Counted from the stretch's first letter, positions 1 to 7,342 are shown. The stretch is 16,700 bases of DNA from an uncultured Eubacteriales bacterium (GCA_902493345.1 CABUPM010000054.1:1-16700), one strand, 5' to 3'. Numbers and translations: made by a program. The notes: generated from the letters alone by a model not told the origin.

Positions 1-26
1 CATCCGTGCACATATTGAGCGATATT

Positions 27-55
27 ATATTAACCGTTTTTGTCTAGAAAGTCAA
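27..55 (-). promoter_or_regulatory. Candidate divergent promoter for a gene off the left edge
   Basis: Read on the minus strand, TTGACT (positions 55-50) is followed after exactly 17 bases by TAATAT (32-27), with a shifted TATAAT at 29-24. A transcript would start near position 20 and run out of the window, so the gene it serves is not visible. Spacing and the 5/6 -35 match are good, but the region is AT-rich, so chance matches are possible. Confidence 0.4.
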
Positions 56-225
56 GAACCTTTTAACAGTTCTCTATTGATCCATTCTTTTTTGTATATT
101 TAGCACAAATGTAAATCGCTTTTATTGGTTATATTGCTGTATCGCAAGATATGGTGTCGCTTCTGTTCCACACCTCACTTATCGGATCTGACAAAAATGA
201 AATATTTCTTCTTTTGAAAAAAGCA

Positions 226-254
226 TTTTCAAGTTCCCGGAAATGTAGTATAAT
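226..254 (+). promoter_or_regulatory. glmM promoter
   Basis: A perfect -10 hexamer TATAAT lies at 249-254, with TTTTCA (4 of 6 matches to TTGACA) at 226-231 and a 17-base spacer. The predicted start is near 261, leaving a leader of about 24 nt that contains the GGAGG ribosome binding site at 274-278. No attenuator or riboswitch fits in so short a leader, so expression is probably simply housekeeping. Confidence 0.7.
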
Positions 255-284
255 GACTGCAGATTGATTTATTGGAGGTTCATT

Positions 285-1631
285 ATGGGAAAGTATTTTG
301 GTACAGACGGTTTTCGGGGCGAGGCCAACAAAGCCCTGACCGTGGAGCATGCATATAAAGTAGGACGTTTTTTAGGTTGGTATTATGGTAAGGAGCATAC
401 AGCACACGTAGTGATCGGTAAAGATACCCGGCGCAGCAGCTATATGTTTGAATACTCTCTGGTGGCCGGTCTTACCGCGTCTGGCGCCGATGTTGCTCTG
501 CTGCACGTGACGACGACGCCGAGCGTCTCTTATATCACCCGTATCGACGGATTCGACTGCGGCATCATGATCAGCGCCAGCCACAATCCCTATTACGATA
601 ACGGTATCAAGCTGATCAACGGCAACGGTGAGAAAATGGACCAGGAGACTATTACGCAGATTGAAGCCTATCTGGATGGAGATCTGCCGGAGATCCCCTT
701 GGCGCTTCGCGACAAGATCGGCTCCACGACCGACTATTCTTCCGGCCGCAACCGCTACATCGGCTACCTGATCTCCCTGGCAACCCGCTCCTATAAGGGC
801 ATGCGGATCGGGCTGGACTGCGCTAACGGCAGTGTATGGATGATTGCCAAAAGCGTATTTGACGCTCTGGGCGCTAAGACCTATGTGATTCATGATACTC
901 CCGACGGATTGAACATCAATAAGGACTGTGGCTCTACGCATATCGAATCCCTTCAGGATCTGGTGCGGGAGGAGCATCTGGATGTAGGTTTTGCCTTTGA
1001 CGGCGACGCGGACCGCTGCCTGGCTGTTGATGAAAACGGAAATGTGGTGGATGGGGACGGTATTCTCTACCTGGCCGGTAAATATATGCGTGACCGCGGA
1101 ACACTTACCAACAATACCGTCGTAACCACGGTCATGTCCAATCTCGGCCTCTACAAAGCATTTGACCGCGAAGGTATCGCCTATGAAAAAACCGCTGTCG
1201 GCGACAAATATGTATACGAATGCATGCAGCAAAACGGATACCGTCTTGGCGGAGAGCAGTCTGGGCATATTATCTTCAGTAAATATGCTACGACAGGTGA
1301 CGGACTTCTGACCGCAATCAAGATCATGGAGGTTCTTCTGGAGAGCAAAACCACCCTGAGCCGTCTGGTCTCCCCTCTGGAGATCTACCCGCAGCAGCTG
1401 AAGAATGTTCTTGTGACCGATAAGGAAACGGTCATGAAAGATGCCGATGTATTGGCAGCGGCTGATGCTGTCAGCGCTGAACTTGGTGAGGACGGCCGGG
1501 TTCTTCTGCGTCCCAGCGGCACAGAACCCATGATCCGAATCATGGTAGAAGCCACCAGCCTGGAATTATGCGATTCGTACATCGACAGGATCTATCAGAT
1601 CATACACAGCAAGGGATATACACAACTGTAA
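285..1631 (+). CDS. glmM: Phosphoglucosamine mutase GlmM
   Basis: Converts glucosamine-6-phosphate to glucosamine-1-phosphate, the step before UDP-GlcNAc, and so feeds peptidoglycan synthesis in the cytoplasm. The 448-aa product has the usual GlmM length and all four alpha-D-phosphohexomutase landmarks. These are ISASHNP with the phospho-accepting Ser at residue 99, the metal loop DGDADR (239-244), the sugar-specificity loop GGEQSGH (322-328), and the C-terminal phosphate-binding loop RPSGTEPMIR (409-418). The start is set by GGAGG at 274-278, six bases before the ATG; an upstream in-frame TTG at 264 has no such site and would add seven residues absent from the family. Unlike the common cdaA-ybbR-glmM arrangement of Firmicutes, no such neighbours are seen and the gene has its own promoter. 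A phosphomannomutase role is the main alternative, but the GEQSGH form and the length favour GlmM. Confidence 0.95.
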   Translation: MGKYFGTDGFRGEANKALTVEHAYKVGRFLGWYYGKEHTAHVVIGKDTRRSSYMFEYSLVAGLTASGADVALLHVTTTPSVSYITRIDGFDCGIMISASHNPYYDNGIKLINGNGEKMDQETITQIEAYLDGDLPEIPLALRDKIGSTTDYSSGRNRYIGYLISLATRSYKGMRIGLDCANGSVWMIAKSVFDALGAKTYVIHDTPDGLNINKDCGSTHIESLQDLVREEHLDVGFAFDGDADRCLAVDENGNVVDGDGILYLAGKYMRDRGTLTNNTVVTTVMSNLGLYKAFDREGIAYEKTAVGDKYVYECMQQNGYRLGGEQSGHIIFSKYATTGDGLLTAIKIMEVLLESKTTLSRLVSPLEIYPQQLKNVLVTDKETVMKDADVLAAADAVSAELGEDGRVLLRPSGTEPMIRIMVEATSLELCDSYIDRIYQIIHSKGYTQL

Positions 1632-1682
1632 TCTCAGAAACGTTTTGTCAAGGACTTTTTCATCAAATTCACAAAAGCTCAC

Positions 1683-1720
1683 AAAAAACACGGCCGGAAA
1701 TCCATAATGGATTTCCGGCC
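1683..1720 (-). terminator. Strong hairpin between convergent units, T-run on the minus strand
   Basis: GGCCGGAAATCC (1692-1703) pairs perfectly with GGATTTCCGGCC (1709-1720) around a five-base loop, and the loop edges can pair further. On the minus strand the stem is followed within a few bases by TTTTTT (1688-1683), so it is a backup terminator for the oxidoreductase operon. On the plus strand no T-run follows, but it lies about 60 bases after glmM and may also stop or trim that transcript. Confidence 0.75.
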
Positions 1721-1795
1721 ACTGTATGGAATTCATTCTGTATGGCAGTTTTTGTATAATCCTGACCACAAATATTCTATTTTTTCTCTTAATAC

Positions 1796-1821
1796 AAAAG
1801 AGGCCGTCTCTCGACAGCCCC
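1796..1821 (-). terminator. Terminator of the oxidoreductase operon
   Basis: On the minus strand GGGGCTGTC (1821-1813), loop GAGA, and GACGGCCTC (1808-1800) form a nine-pair stem with two G-U pairs and a GNRA-type tetraloop, followed by TTTT (1799-1796). It lies 22 bases beyond the stop codon of the last operon gene. On the plus strand the same bases give two mismatches, so it is directional. Confidence 0.8.
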
Positions 1822-1842
1822 TTTTCTCTATTAATCTTCCAA

Positions 1843-2832
1843 TTATTCATTTCTTGCAGACCGATAGATCTGGAACATCAGACGCATGGTGCGCTCTGCC
1901 TCTTCCAGTTTGACCAGATATTCTTCCGAACCGTCCAGTGACGCATAAAAGTTGCGGATACAGCTCAGATGTCCGGTTCCCCAGTAACTCTTGCCAAAGG
2001 CCTCTTTGACAGCAAACTCTACCTTCTGATACTCGCCTGTACTCTCCTTAATATATAGCTTGTCCCCCTCCAGACGATAGGTCCGGTCCTCGCAGACAAT
2101 CTCGATCAGAACCGGTGCGTTGCCGCAGTAGGCATTGGTCGCGTAAAAGCATGCCGTTGCGCCGCTTTTATACTGGATCCACGCCTCCAGCGTATCCTCC
2201 GTCTCGATTACGCCTTTCAGGTGGTGATTGGCCATCGTCGCTTCCGCTGTCTGGGCCTCTCCGAGAAGAACGGTAAGAAGATCCAGCGTATGAATCGACT
2301 GGTTGATCAGAACGCTACCGCCTTCCAGCGCCATCGTTCCTCTCCAGCCGCTCTCCGTATAATAGGGCGCTTCCCGGTGCCATGTCACAAACGCCCGCGC
2401 GCCGAGGACCTTGCCGCCCTCTCCTTTTTGCAGTGCCTGCTGCACATACCGTACGTTATCGTTATACCGGTTCTGAAAGCATACGCCCACATGCACCTTC
2501 TTGGCAGCCTCCATCAACTCGTCCATCTGCTCGTCATTGACCGCCGCCGGTTTCTCCGTGAATACCTGGATCCCCTTTTCTGCCGCCTGTAATGCCATGG
2601 GAACATGCAGCGCATGCGGCGTGCAGATATGCAGCACATCCAGATGCTCTGCCGCCAACATCTCTTCCAGACTGGCATAGGCGCTGCCGCCGTATTCTGA
2701 CGCAAAGCTCTGCGCCCGCTCCAGCTTGCAGTCCGCAAACGCGGCCATTTCCACATTATCCATTCTCAGCAGGCTCTGAGCGTGTACTCTGGCAATTCCG
2801 CCGCAGCCCACGATTCCTACACGATACTTCAT
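1843..2832 (-). CDS. Gfo/Idh/MocA-family oxidoreductase (last gene of operon)
   Basis: A 329-aa NAD(P)-dependent dehydrogenase of the glucose-fructose oxidoreductase / inositol dehydrogenase / MocA family, acting on a sugar, polyol or derivative in the cytoplasm. The N-terminal Rossmann fold begins VGIVGCGGIA (5-14). The catalytic-lysine motif EKP is at 93-95 (Lys94). The C-terminal half carries GGSVLINQSIHTLD (171-184) with the family His181 and Asp184. The true start is the ATG at 2832: the open frame continues upstream, but only into the preceding gene, and GGGGGA precedes this ATG. The start overlaps the upstream stop as ATGA (four-base overlap), implying translational coupling. The substrate cannot be told from the sequence. 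Confidence 0.9.
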   Translation of the reverse strand: MKYRVGIVGCGGIARVHAQSLLRMDNVEMAAFADCKLERAQSFASEYGGSAYASLEEMLAAEHLDVLHICTPHALHVPMALQAAEKGIQVFTEKPAAVNDEQMDELMEAAKKVHVGVCFQNRYNDNVRYVQQALQKGEGGKVLGARAFVTWHREAPYYTESGWRGTMALEGGSVLINQSIHTLDLLTVLLGEAQTAEATMANHHLKGVIETEDTLEAWIQYKSGATACFYATNAYCGNAPVLIEIVCEDRTYRLEGDKLYIKESTGEYQKVEFAVKEAFGKSYWGTGHLSCIRNFYASLDGSEEYLVKLEEAERTMRLMFQIYRSARNE

Positions 2833-4016
2833 AATTTGTCCCCCATCTGTGCATATTCTTGACAACGGCCTTCCATATCGGCCTGTTTGCTGTCTCCCGC
2901 ATGTACCAGAATCCTCTGACGGAAGGTATATGTTTGGCCAGCCTCCAACCGATATCCTCCCTGAAAATGAAAATTGGACGCGGTCATCGGACCGTAATCC
3001 CGGACAAACCAACGGTTCGGATAATCCTGTGAATCCCGGCTGATCATAATCGCCAGTCCCGCTTCTGTCCTGTCCTTGCCGATCACGCCGGAACAATCCA
3101 CCCAATCCGCGGTCTCTCCAAAGATCTCCTGTTCCCCGTTCCTGCCGCCGGAGGCCGTAAGCGTTCCGGACAGGTCCGCGCACATCTGCTCGTTCACCCG
3201 TACAAAAGGAAAACCGCCTTCCTTAGTCGGTCCGAATTGAACCGGTCCCTGCGAAGCATGCAGCACCGTGCAAAAATCAATATAACGCAGCTCTGGCGGA
3301 AGGTTATAAAAGCGGATGGTACGTGTGTCCTGCATCAGTAGTTCTCCCGTCTCTGACAGCCAGTCCACCAGCTCCGTCATCTGTCCGACCACCGGGCCTC
3401 CCTGTAAAAGCAAGAAGCTACGGTGCCTCTGACGTCCTTCCCCCTGGAACTCATGATAGACCTGATGTCCGTTGACCTCATCATGTCCCCACCAGATTCC
3501 GTGATGGTGAATATGATCCGCCGGTTCATTCTGAATCACGCTTTTTCTGCCGGGTCCATACAGCGGATACATATACGGCTTGGGCATATCAGGAGAATAA
3601 TAATACCGTGTAACCGGCTCTCCGTCATAGCAGACGACCACTCTGGCATTCTCATCCTGCTTCTTAAAATACACACCGCAGGTATACAGCCAGGGATTGG
3701 ACCTTCGCTCCTCTCCCTGTGCGACTTTCTCCGGCTCCGCCGTATACAGCGCAACCTCTCCGCTATATGCCTCATCCGCCAGAATATACAAAGCCGGCTC
3801 TTTCGTCACTTCCTTCAGCGACGCTACCATCCCATACTCAAACAGCTGCGCCCGGTAACGGTGTCCCGTGTCCTGCCTCACTGCCCACAGCTCATTTTCC
3901 CCCTGACTGGCAAGGAGCTTCTGATACACGCTCCCCTCCAGAGGAATCCGGACCACTGTCGGAACCAACTTGGCATGGATTGTAAAGATTATATCACAAA
4001 GACGTTCCATTGTCAT
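2829..4016 (-). CDS. PmoA-like / DUF6807 family protein
   Basis: A soluble protein of about 395 aa with no signal peptide or membrane segment. Its hallmark is the His-rich stretch DHIHHHGIWWGHDEVNG (167-183), typical of the DUF6807 family often labelled 'methane oxygenase PmoA'. That label is misleading, since these proteins are not membrane methane monooxygenase subunits. Family members commonly sit beside Gfo/Idh/MocA dehydrogenases in carbohydrate clusters, as here. A beta-rich second half (GTLTASGG, QEIFGETADWVDCSG, SNFHFQGGYRLEAGQTYTFRQRI) fits a carbohydrate-related fold. No reaction can be assigned; the clustered His and Asp could bind metal or sugar. ATG 4016 shares one base with the preceding stop (TGATG). 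An ATG at 4010, with GGTGA at suitable spacing, is an equally possible start and shortens the protein by two residues. Confidence 0.8.
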   Translation of the reverse strand: MTMERLCDIIFTIHAKLVPTVVRIPLEGSVYQKLLASQGENELWAVRQDTGHRYRAQLFEYGMVASLKEVTKEPALYILADEAYSGEVALYTAEPEKVAQGEERRSNPWLYTCGVYFKKQDENARVVVCYDGEPVTRYYYSPDMPKPYMYPLYGPGRKSVIQNEPADHIHHHGIWWGHDEVNGHQVYHEFQGEGRQRHRSFLLLQGGPVVGQMTELVDWLSETGELLMQDTRTIRFYNLPPELRYIDFCTVLHASQGPVQFGPTKEGGFPFVRVNEQMCADLSGTLTASGGRNGEQEIFGETADWVDCSGVIGKDRTEAGLAIMISRDSQDYPNRWFVRDYGPMTASNFHFQGGYRLEAGQTYTFRQRILVHAGDSKQADMEGRCQEYAQMGDKL

Positions 4017-5089
4017 CACCCAATCTGCACAGCCTGCATCTGCGCCTTCACACACAGCTCTGCCGCCTTAAAGACGTGCTCCTGCGTCATGGCGTTTTCC
4101 GTACGGTTAATGCAGTCCAGAATCAATTGACCAAAGAAGGGATATCCTACCTTACCGCGCACGTCAAAGGTATGTTCGCCCTTCTGATCCGCCATAAATA
4201 CTGTCCCGCCCAGCTGTCCAGTGCCAATGTTGACATATTTTCTGAGTTCGATATATCCTTCGGTTCCCAGAATAAACATCCGGCCGTCTCCCCAGTTGGA
4301 CAATCCGTCCGGAGTGAACCAGTCTACCCGAAAATAACCGGCAGCGCCGTTATCCGCAACCAGAGAAGCGTCCCCGAAATCATCCAGCTCCGGATATTCC
4401 GGATGCGCATAATTGGCAATCTGGCTGTGAACAACCTTCGCGTCATGCGCTCCCGTATAATATAGGAACTGTTCAATCTGATGGCTTCCGATATCGCAGA
4501 GGATTCCGCCGTACTTCTCCTTCTGGAAAAACCATTCCGGACGGGCCGGAGCGCTCAGCCTGTGCGGTCCCATCCCCAGGGTCTGAATCACGCGGCCGAT
4601 GGCTCCCTGCTCGATCAGCTGTCCCGCAAAAACCGCATCCTCTACATGAAGCCGCTCACTATAATACACCGCGTATTTCTTTCCTGTCTCACGCACCTTG
4701 GCCTTCGCCGCCTCCAACTGTTCCAGCGTGGTAAGAGGAGCCTTATCTGTAAAATAATCCTTGCCCGCGTCCATCACCCGCAGTCCCAGTGCGCAGCGTT
4801 CCGATGTCACTGCCGCGCCGGCCACAAGACGCACCTCCGGGTCCATCAGGACTTCCTCCTCGCAGCGGGCCCTGCGGGCCTGCGGATACATCTTCAGATA
4901 CCTCTCCACCTTCGCCTCATCCGGATCATAAATCCATTTCAGCGTCGCGCCTGCTTCATTCAATCCATTGCACATTCCGCCGATATGCGCGTGATCCAGC
5001 GCAACTGCCGCATATACAAACTCTCCCGGCTTTACCACCGGATTGGGCTTGCCCGTAGGCATATAATTCATTCCTTCCGCTCTCGCCAT
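4016..5089 (-). CDS. Atypical Gfo/Idh/MocA-family oxidoreductase
   Basis: A 357-aa protein with the family's overall layout but a changed N-terminus. Where the glycine-rich GxGxxG/A loop should follow the first strand, it reads FVYAAVALDHAHIGGM (24-39). The lysine motif is DKAP (115-118) instead of EKP, with the lysine kept. The C-terminal half keeps GGILCDIGSHQIEQF (194-208) with Asp199 and His203 in the catalytic positions. It may therefore bind its cofactor differently, or carry out a non-classical step. The start at 5089 is fixed by a perfect AAGGAGGT (5104-5097), seven bases upstream, which itself overlaps the TAA stop of the upstream gene. The open frame beyond this ATG runs into that gene and is not used. 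Substrate unknown. Confidence 0.85.
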   Translation of the reverse strand: MARAEGMNYMPTGKPNPVVKPGEFVYAAVALDHAHIGGMCNGLNEAGATLKWIYDPDEAKVERYLKMYPQARRARCEEEVLMDPEVRLVAGAAVTSERCALGLRVMDAGKDYFTDKAPLTTLEQLEAAKAKVRETGKKYAVYYSERLHVEDAVFAGQLIEQGAIGRVIQTLGMGPHRLSAPARPEWFFQKEKYGGILCDIGSHQIEQFLYYTGAHDAKVVHSQIANYAHPEYPELDDFGDASLVADNGAAGYFRVDWFTPDGLSNWGDGRMFILGTEGYIELRKYVNIGTGQLGGTVFMADQKGEHTFDVRGKVGYPFFGQLILDCINRTENAMTQEHVFKAAELCVKAQMQAVQIG

Positions 5090-5102
5090 CTTGGTGACCT
5101 CC

Positions 5103-6263
5103 TTATTGATAGTTGCTGCCCAGCGTGATCGATTCTCCTGTGCCAAGCTCCTGAATCGACGCCGTCTTTTCATAAAAATGAATCGCGTTCTTCTGGATAC
5201 CGTCCGCCGTATAATAGATATCATCCTTCTGGATCGGCAGCTGTACCGTACGGTGCTCAAATCCCGCCTTGTAGATTGCCGTGATCAACTCTATTGTTCT
5301 GCGTCCCTCTTCGCCGGTAATCAGCGGACTTGTCCCTGTCTCGATCGCATGAAGAACGTTGTCGATCTCCCCTTCATGGCCCACATGCTCCAGCGGGGGT
5401 ATGCTGTCATAGAACTCCTGCAGCTTCTTCTCCGTCTCTGTATCCCGATCCGGGAAACCATTGGAACGCGCCGCACTGCAGTATACCTTCCACGGTGCCG
5501 ATACTCTGGCCTTCTCCGTCTGGAAGATCACCTGCTGCTCCTCTCCGTGATGGATGACGGAGCTCGTAATCTGCGCCACTGCCCCACGGTCATACTGCAG
5601 TGCCGCTATGGAGACATCCTCCACCTCCGCGTTATCATGCGCGGCGTTGCTCAAAAGCGCCTGAACGCTCTTCGGCAGTCCCATCATCCACCCGAGCATA
5701 TCGATGTGATGCACAGCGTGATTGAGCGTGCAGCCGCCGCCTTCCTTTTCCCAGGTGCCTCTCCACCACAGGTCATAATAATTATGTGCTCTCCACCAAT
5801 AGGAATCAATCTGTGCGTGGAGCACCCGTCCGGTCAGGCCGCTGTCCAGCACCTTCTTAAGCTTCATAATGGGATCCCGGAACCGATTCTGGGCAATGAC
5901 TCCCAACACTTTCCCATGTTCCTTGGCCGTCGCTATCATCTCATCGCACTCCTGCAAGGATGTCGCCATCGGCTTCTCCACCAGAACATTCTTACCATGC
6001 TGTAAAAAATGAATGGCAATGGACGCATGACAGTAGGGCGGCGTGCAGACACTGACAAGATCGATATCCTCCCGATCCAGCAGCTTTTCATGATCATCTA
6101 CCACATCGGCTCCGTTTAACTGATACTTCTCTTTCTTTGCCTGCGCCTTCTCCGGGAAGATATCACACAGCGCTACGATCTGACAGCGCTCCGGAAACGC
6201 CAGATACCCCTCTATATGAGCCGTCGAAATATTGCCTGTTCCAATCACTGCTACTCGAATCAT
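5103..6263 (-). CDS. Gfo/Idh/MocA-family oxidoreductase (first gene of operon)
   Basis: A 386-aa dehydrogenase of the same superfamily, clearly different in sequence from the two downstream members. The Rossmann motif is VAVIGTGNIS (4-13). The lysine motif is VEKPMATS (95-102, Lys97), followed by GGGCTLNHAVHHID (175-188) with His185 and Asp188. The aromatic stretch SYWWRAHNYYDLWWRGTW (154-171) is typical of members acting on sugar-like substrates. The start at 6263 is preceded by AAAGGAGA with seven-base spacing; the longer open frame runs back through the promoter and is rejected. It is the promoter-proximal structural gene, so probably the enzyme of first commitment, but its substrate is not predictable from sequence. 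Confidence 0.9.
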   Translation of the reverse strand: MIRVAVIGTGNISTAHIEGYLAFPERCQIVALCDIFPEKAQAKKEKYQLNGADVVDDHEKLLDREDIDLVSVCTPPYCHASIAIHFLQHGKNVLVEKPMATSLQECDEMIATAKEHGKVLGVIAQNRFRDPIMKLKKVLDSGLTGRVLHAQIDSYWWRAHNYYDLWWRGTWEKEGGGCTLNHAVHHIDMLGWMMGLPKSVQALLSNAAHDNAEVEDVSIAALQYDRGAVAQITSSVIHHGEEQQVIFQTEKARVSAPWKVYCSAARSNGFPDRDTETEKKLQEFYDSIPPLEHVGHEGEIDNVLHAIETGTSPLITGEEGRRTIELITAIYKAGFEHRTVQLPIQKDDIYYTADGIQKNAIHFYEKTASIQELGTGESITLGSNYQ

Positions 6264-6296
6264 TCTCTGATTCTCCTTTCGTTGTTTTCTGGCTTT

Positions 6297-6325
6297 ATTA
6301 TATAGAGGCCCTTTGCCTGATACAA
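6297..6325 (-). promoter_or_regulatory. Candidate promoter of the oxidoreductase operon
   Basis: On the minus strand TATAAT (6302-6297) is preceded at 17 bases by TTGTAT (6325-6320), a weak -35 with three of six matches. Predicted start is near 6290, giving a 27-nt leader. A perfect -10 with a poor -35 is what one expects of a promoter needing an activator, which fits the AraC-type gene ending 30 bases upstream. I see no terminator between that gene and this promoter, so read-through from araC may add to expression. Confidence 0.55.
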
Positions 6326-6354
6326 TGCATGGATTCAATCGGAATTTATAAAAA

Positions 6355-7092
6355 TTAAAGGTTCCGGTAATGAATGGGTGAGATTCCCATCTGTTTTTTA
6401 AAGGTATTGCTGAAATAATAAATATCCTTAAATCCGACCCTTTCCGCTACCTCCCCCACCGTATATTCTCCCGTTCTCAACAGATCCGCCGCTTTGTTGA
6501 TGCGTACCCGACTGATAAAAGCGGCTATCGTGCAGCCTTCCTCCCGCCGAAACAAGGCGCCGCAATATACAGGATTCAAGCCCTGGCGCTGTGCCAGACT
6601 CTGCACGGTAATCTCCTCACAGTAGTGAGCCAGGATATACCGGCGGATCGCTTCTACATGGAGATTGTGCCGTCCGGGATCCTCCTCATACAGTAAGCGG
6701 TGCAGCACCAGCGCAAACAGGGCCTGACACTTCATCTCATACCCCGTCCTCTTCTGCAGCCACTCATAACGGATTTCCTGAAACAGCCTTGAAAACCCGT
6801 CCAGATCGGAGCGGTACAGCATCGTGTCCAGTTCTATGCGCTCCCCTTCCGGCAGCCGAAAATCGATCGCCGTGCAGCGCATGCCTTCAGTAGAATAGGA
6901 ACGCACACCGCCCGGCTTGATAAAGATCACATCGCCCACTTGCGGTTCATAATTTTGACCATCGATGGTATAATGCGCTCCGCCTTCCATGACAAAAACC
7001 AACGAATAGTGCGAAATCCGATGGTTCTCCGCATGCCATACGCCGGGAATGCATTCTTTTTGTATGAAATAATACATCTCGGGATGAAGCAT
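6355..7092 (-). CDS. AraC-family transcriptional regulator
   Basis: A 245-aa regulator with a cupin-like sensor domain followed by a paired helix-turn-helix DNA-binding domain. The sensor part (about 25-90) shows the small-barrel pattern HYSLVFVMEGGAHYTIDG...VGDVIFIKPG. The C-terminal part (about 145-245) has the two AraC helices, ITVQSLAQRQGLNPVYCGALFR (161-182) and YTVGEVAERVGFKDIYYFSN (210-229), and the family end FKKQMGISPIHYR (231-243). The start is set by GGAGGGG (7104-7098), five bases before the ATG. It lies directly upstream of the oxidoreductase genes on the same strand, so it most likely activates them in response to the pathway's sugar; the ligand is unknown. Confidence 0.9.
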   Translation of the reverse strand: MLHPEMYYFIQKECIPGVWHAENHRISHYSLVFVMEGGAHYTIDGQNYEPQVGDVIFIKPGGVRSYSTEGMRCTAIDFRLPEGERIELDTMLYRSDLDGFSRLFQEIRYEWLQKRTGYEMKCQALFALVLHRLLYEEDPGRHNLHVEAIRRYILAHYCEEITVQSLAQRQGLNPVYCGALFRREEGCTIAAFISRVRINKAADLLRTGEYTVGEVAERVGFKDIYYFSNTFKKQMGISPIHYRNL

Positions 7093-7118
7093 TCTGACCC
7101 CTCCTTCTATTTATAAAT

Positions 7119-7147
7119 ATTATACTTCCTACAGCGTCAAATAGCAA
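7119..7147 (-). promoter_or_regulatory. Promoter of the AraC-type regulator
   Basis: On the minus strand TTGCTA (7147-7142; four of six matches) and a perfect TATAAT (7124-7119) are separated by 17 bases. Transcription would start near 7112, about 20 bases before the ATG. A TTGACG just inside the spacer is too close to this -10 to pair with it. Confidence 0.55.
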
Positions 7148-7276
7148 GAATGTCTTTTAACAAGTATTCATTTCACATCCTTCATAATCAGCATCTTTAC
7201 GGAGATACGCAAATTCCGCATCTTTCCCTGTTTATGTATAATTGCACTAATTCTCCTATTCATTCCGCCGGATTGT
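7148..7276. other. Gene-free stretch between divergent promoters
   Basis: This is the part of the 337-base gap between the AraC-type gene and glnA that is not covered by recognised promoters or hairpins. It is AT-rich. The only open frame across it is antisense to the glnA leader and has no ribosome binding site. No tRNA-like fold or riboswitch core is recognisable by eye. Confidence 0.5.
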
Positions 7277-7307
7277 TTTTGCAAGTTTTTATTTAAAACT
7301 TGCAAAA
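7277..7307. repeat. Perfect 13-bp inverted repeat upstream of the glnA promoter
   Basis: TTTTGCAAGTTTT (7277-7289) and AAAACTTGCAAAA (7295-7307) are perfect reverse complements around TATTT. No T-run follows on either strand, so it is not an intrinsic terminator. It ends six bases before the -35 box, and its centre is near -57 relative to the predicted start, a normal place for an activator site. It does not fit the Bacillus GlnR box (TGTNA-N7-TNACA). Probable operator; the protein is unknown. Confidence 0.6.
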
Positions 7308-7313
7308 TGACTC

Positions 7314-7342
7314 TTGACAAATTTCTTATTCTCCCGTATAAT
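7314..7342 (+). promoter_or_regulatory. Full-consensus promoter of glnA
   Basis: TTGACA (7314-7319) and TATAAT (7337-7342) are both perfect and separated by 17 bases. Transcription should begin at about 7348-7351, giving a leader of roughly 81 nt before the glnA start codon. Such a strong core promoter suggests that control is exerted after initiation (see the leader terminator) or by a factor at the adjacent palindrome. Confidence 0.85.

Noticed and set aside
129..350. 73-codon minus-strand frame overlapping the glmM start
   Set aside because: Overlaps the glmM promoter and coding start; no start signal and no recognisable protein.
372..1268. 298-codon open frame antisense to glmM
   Set aside because: No ribosome binding site or recognisable domain; the translation is low-quality and lies wholly inside a gene with all catalytic motifs on the other strand. 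It is a by-product of GC-biased codon use.
2829..4016. Reading the DUF6807 gene as a methane monooxygenase subunit
   Set aside because: The protein is soluble, lacks membrane helices and sits in a carbohydrate cluster; only the misleading family nickname suggests it.
5091..6005. 304-codon plus-strand frame across the first oxidoreductase
   Set aside because: Antisense to a gene with complete Rossmann and EKP motifs; rich in Arg, His and Leu as expected of a shadow frame, and no start signal.
7277..7307. Palindrome considered as an intrinsic terminator or as a GlnR box
   Set aside because: No T-run follows on either strand, no gene ends into it, and the sequence does not match TGTNA-N7-TNACA.
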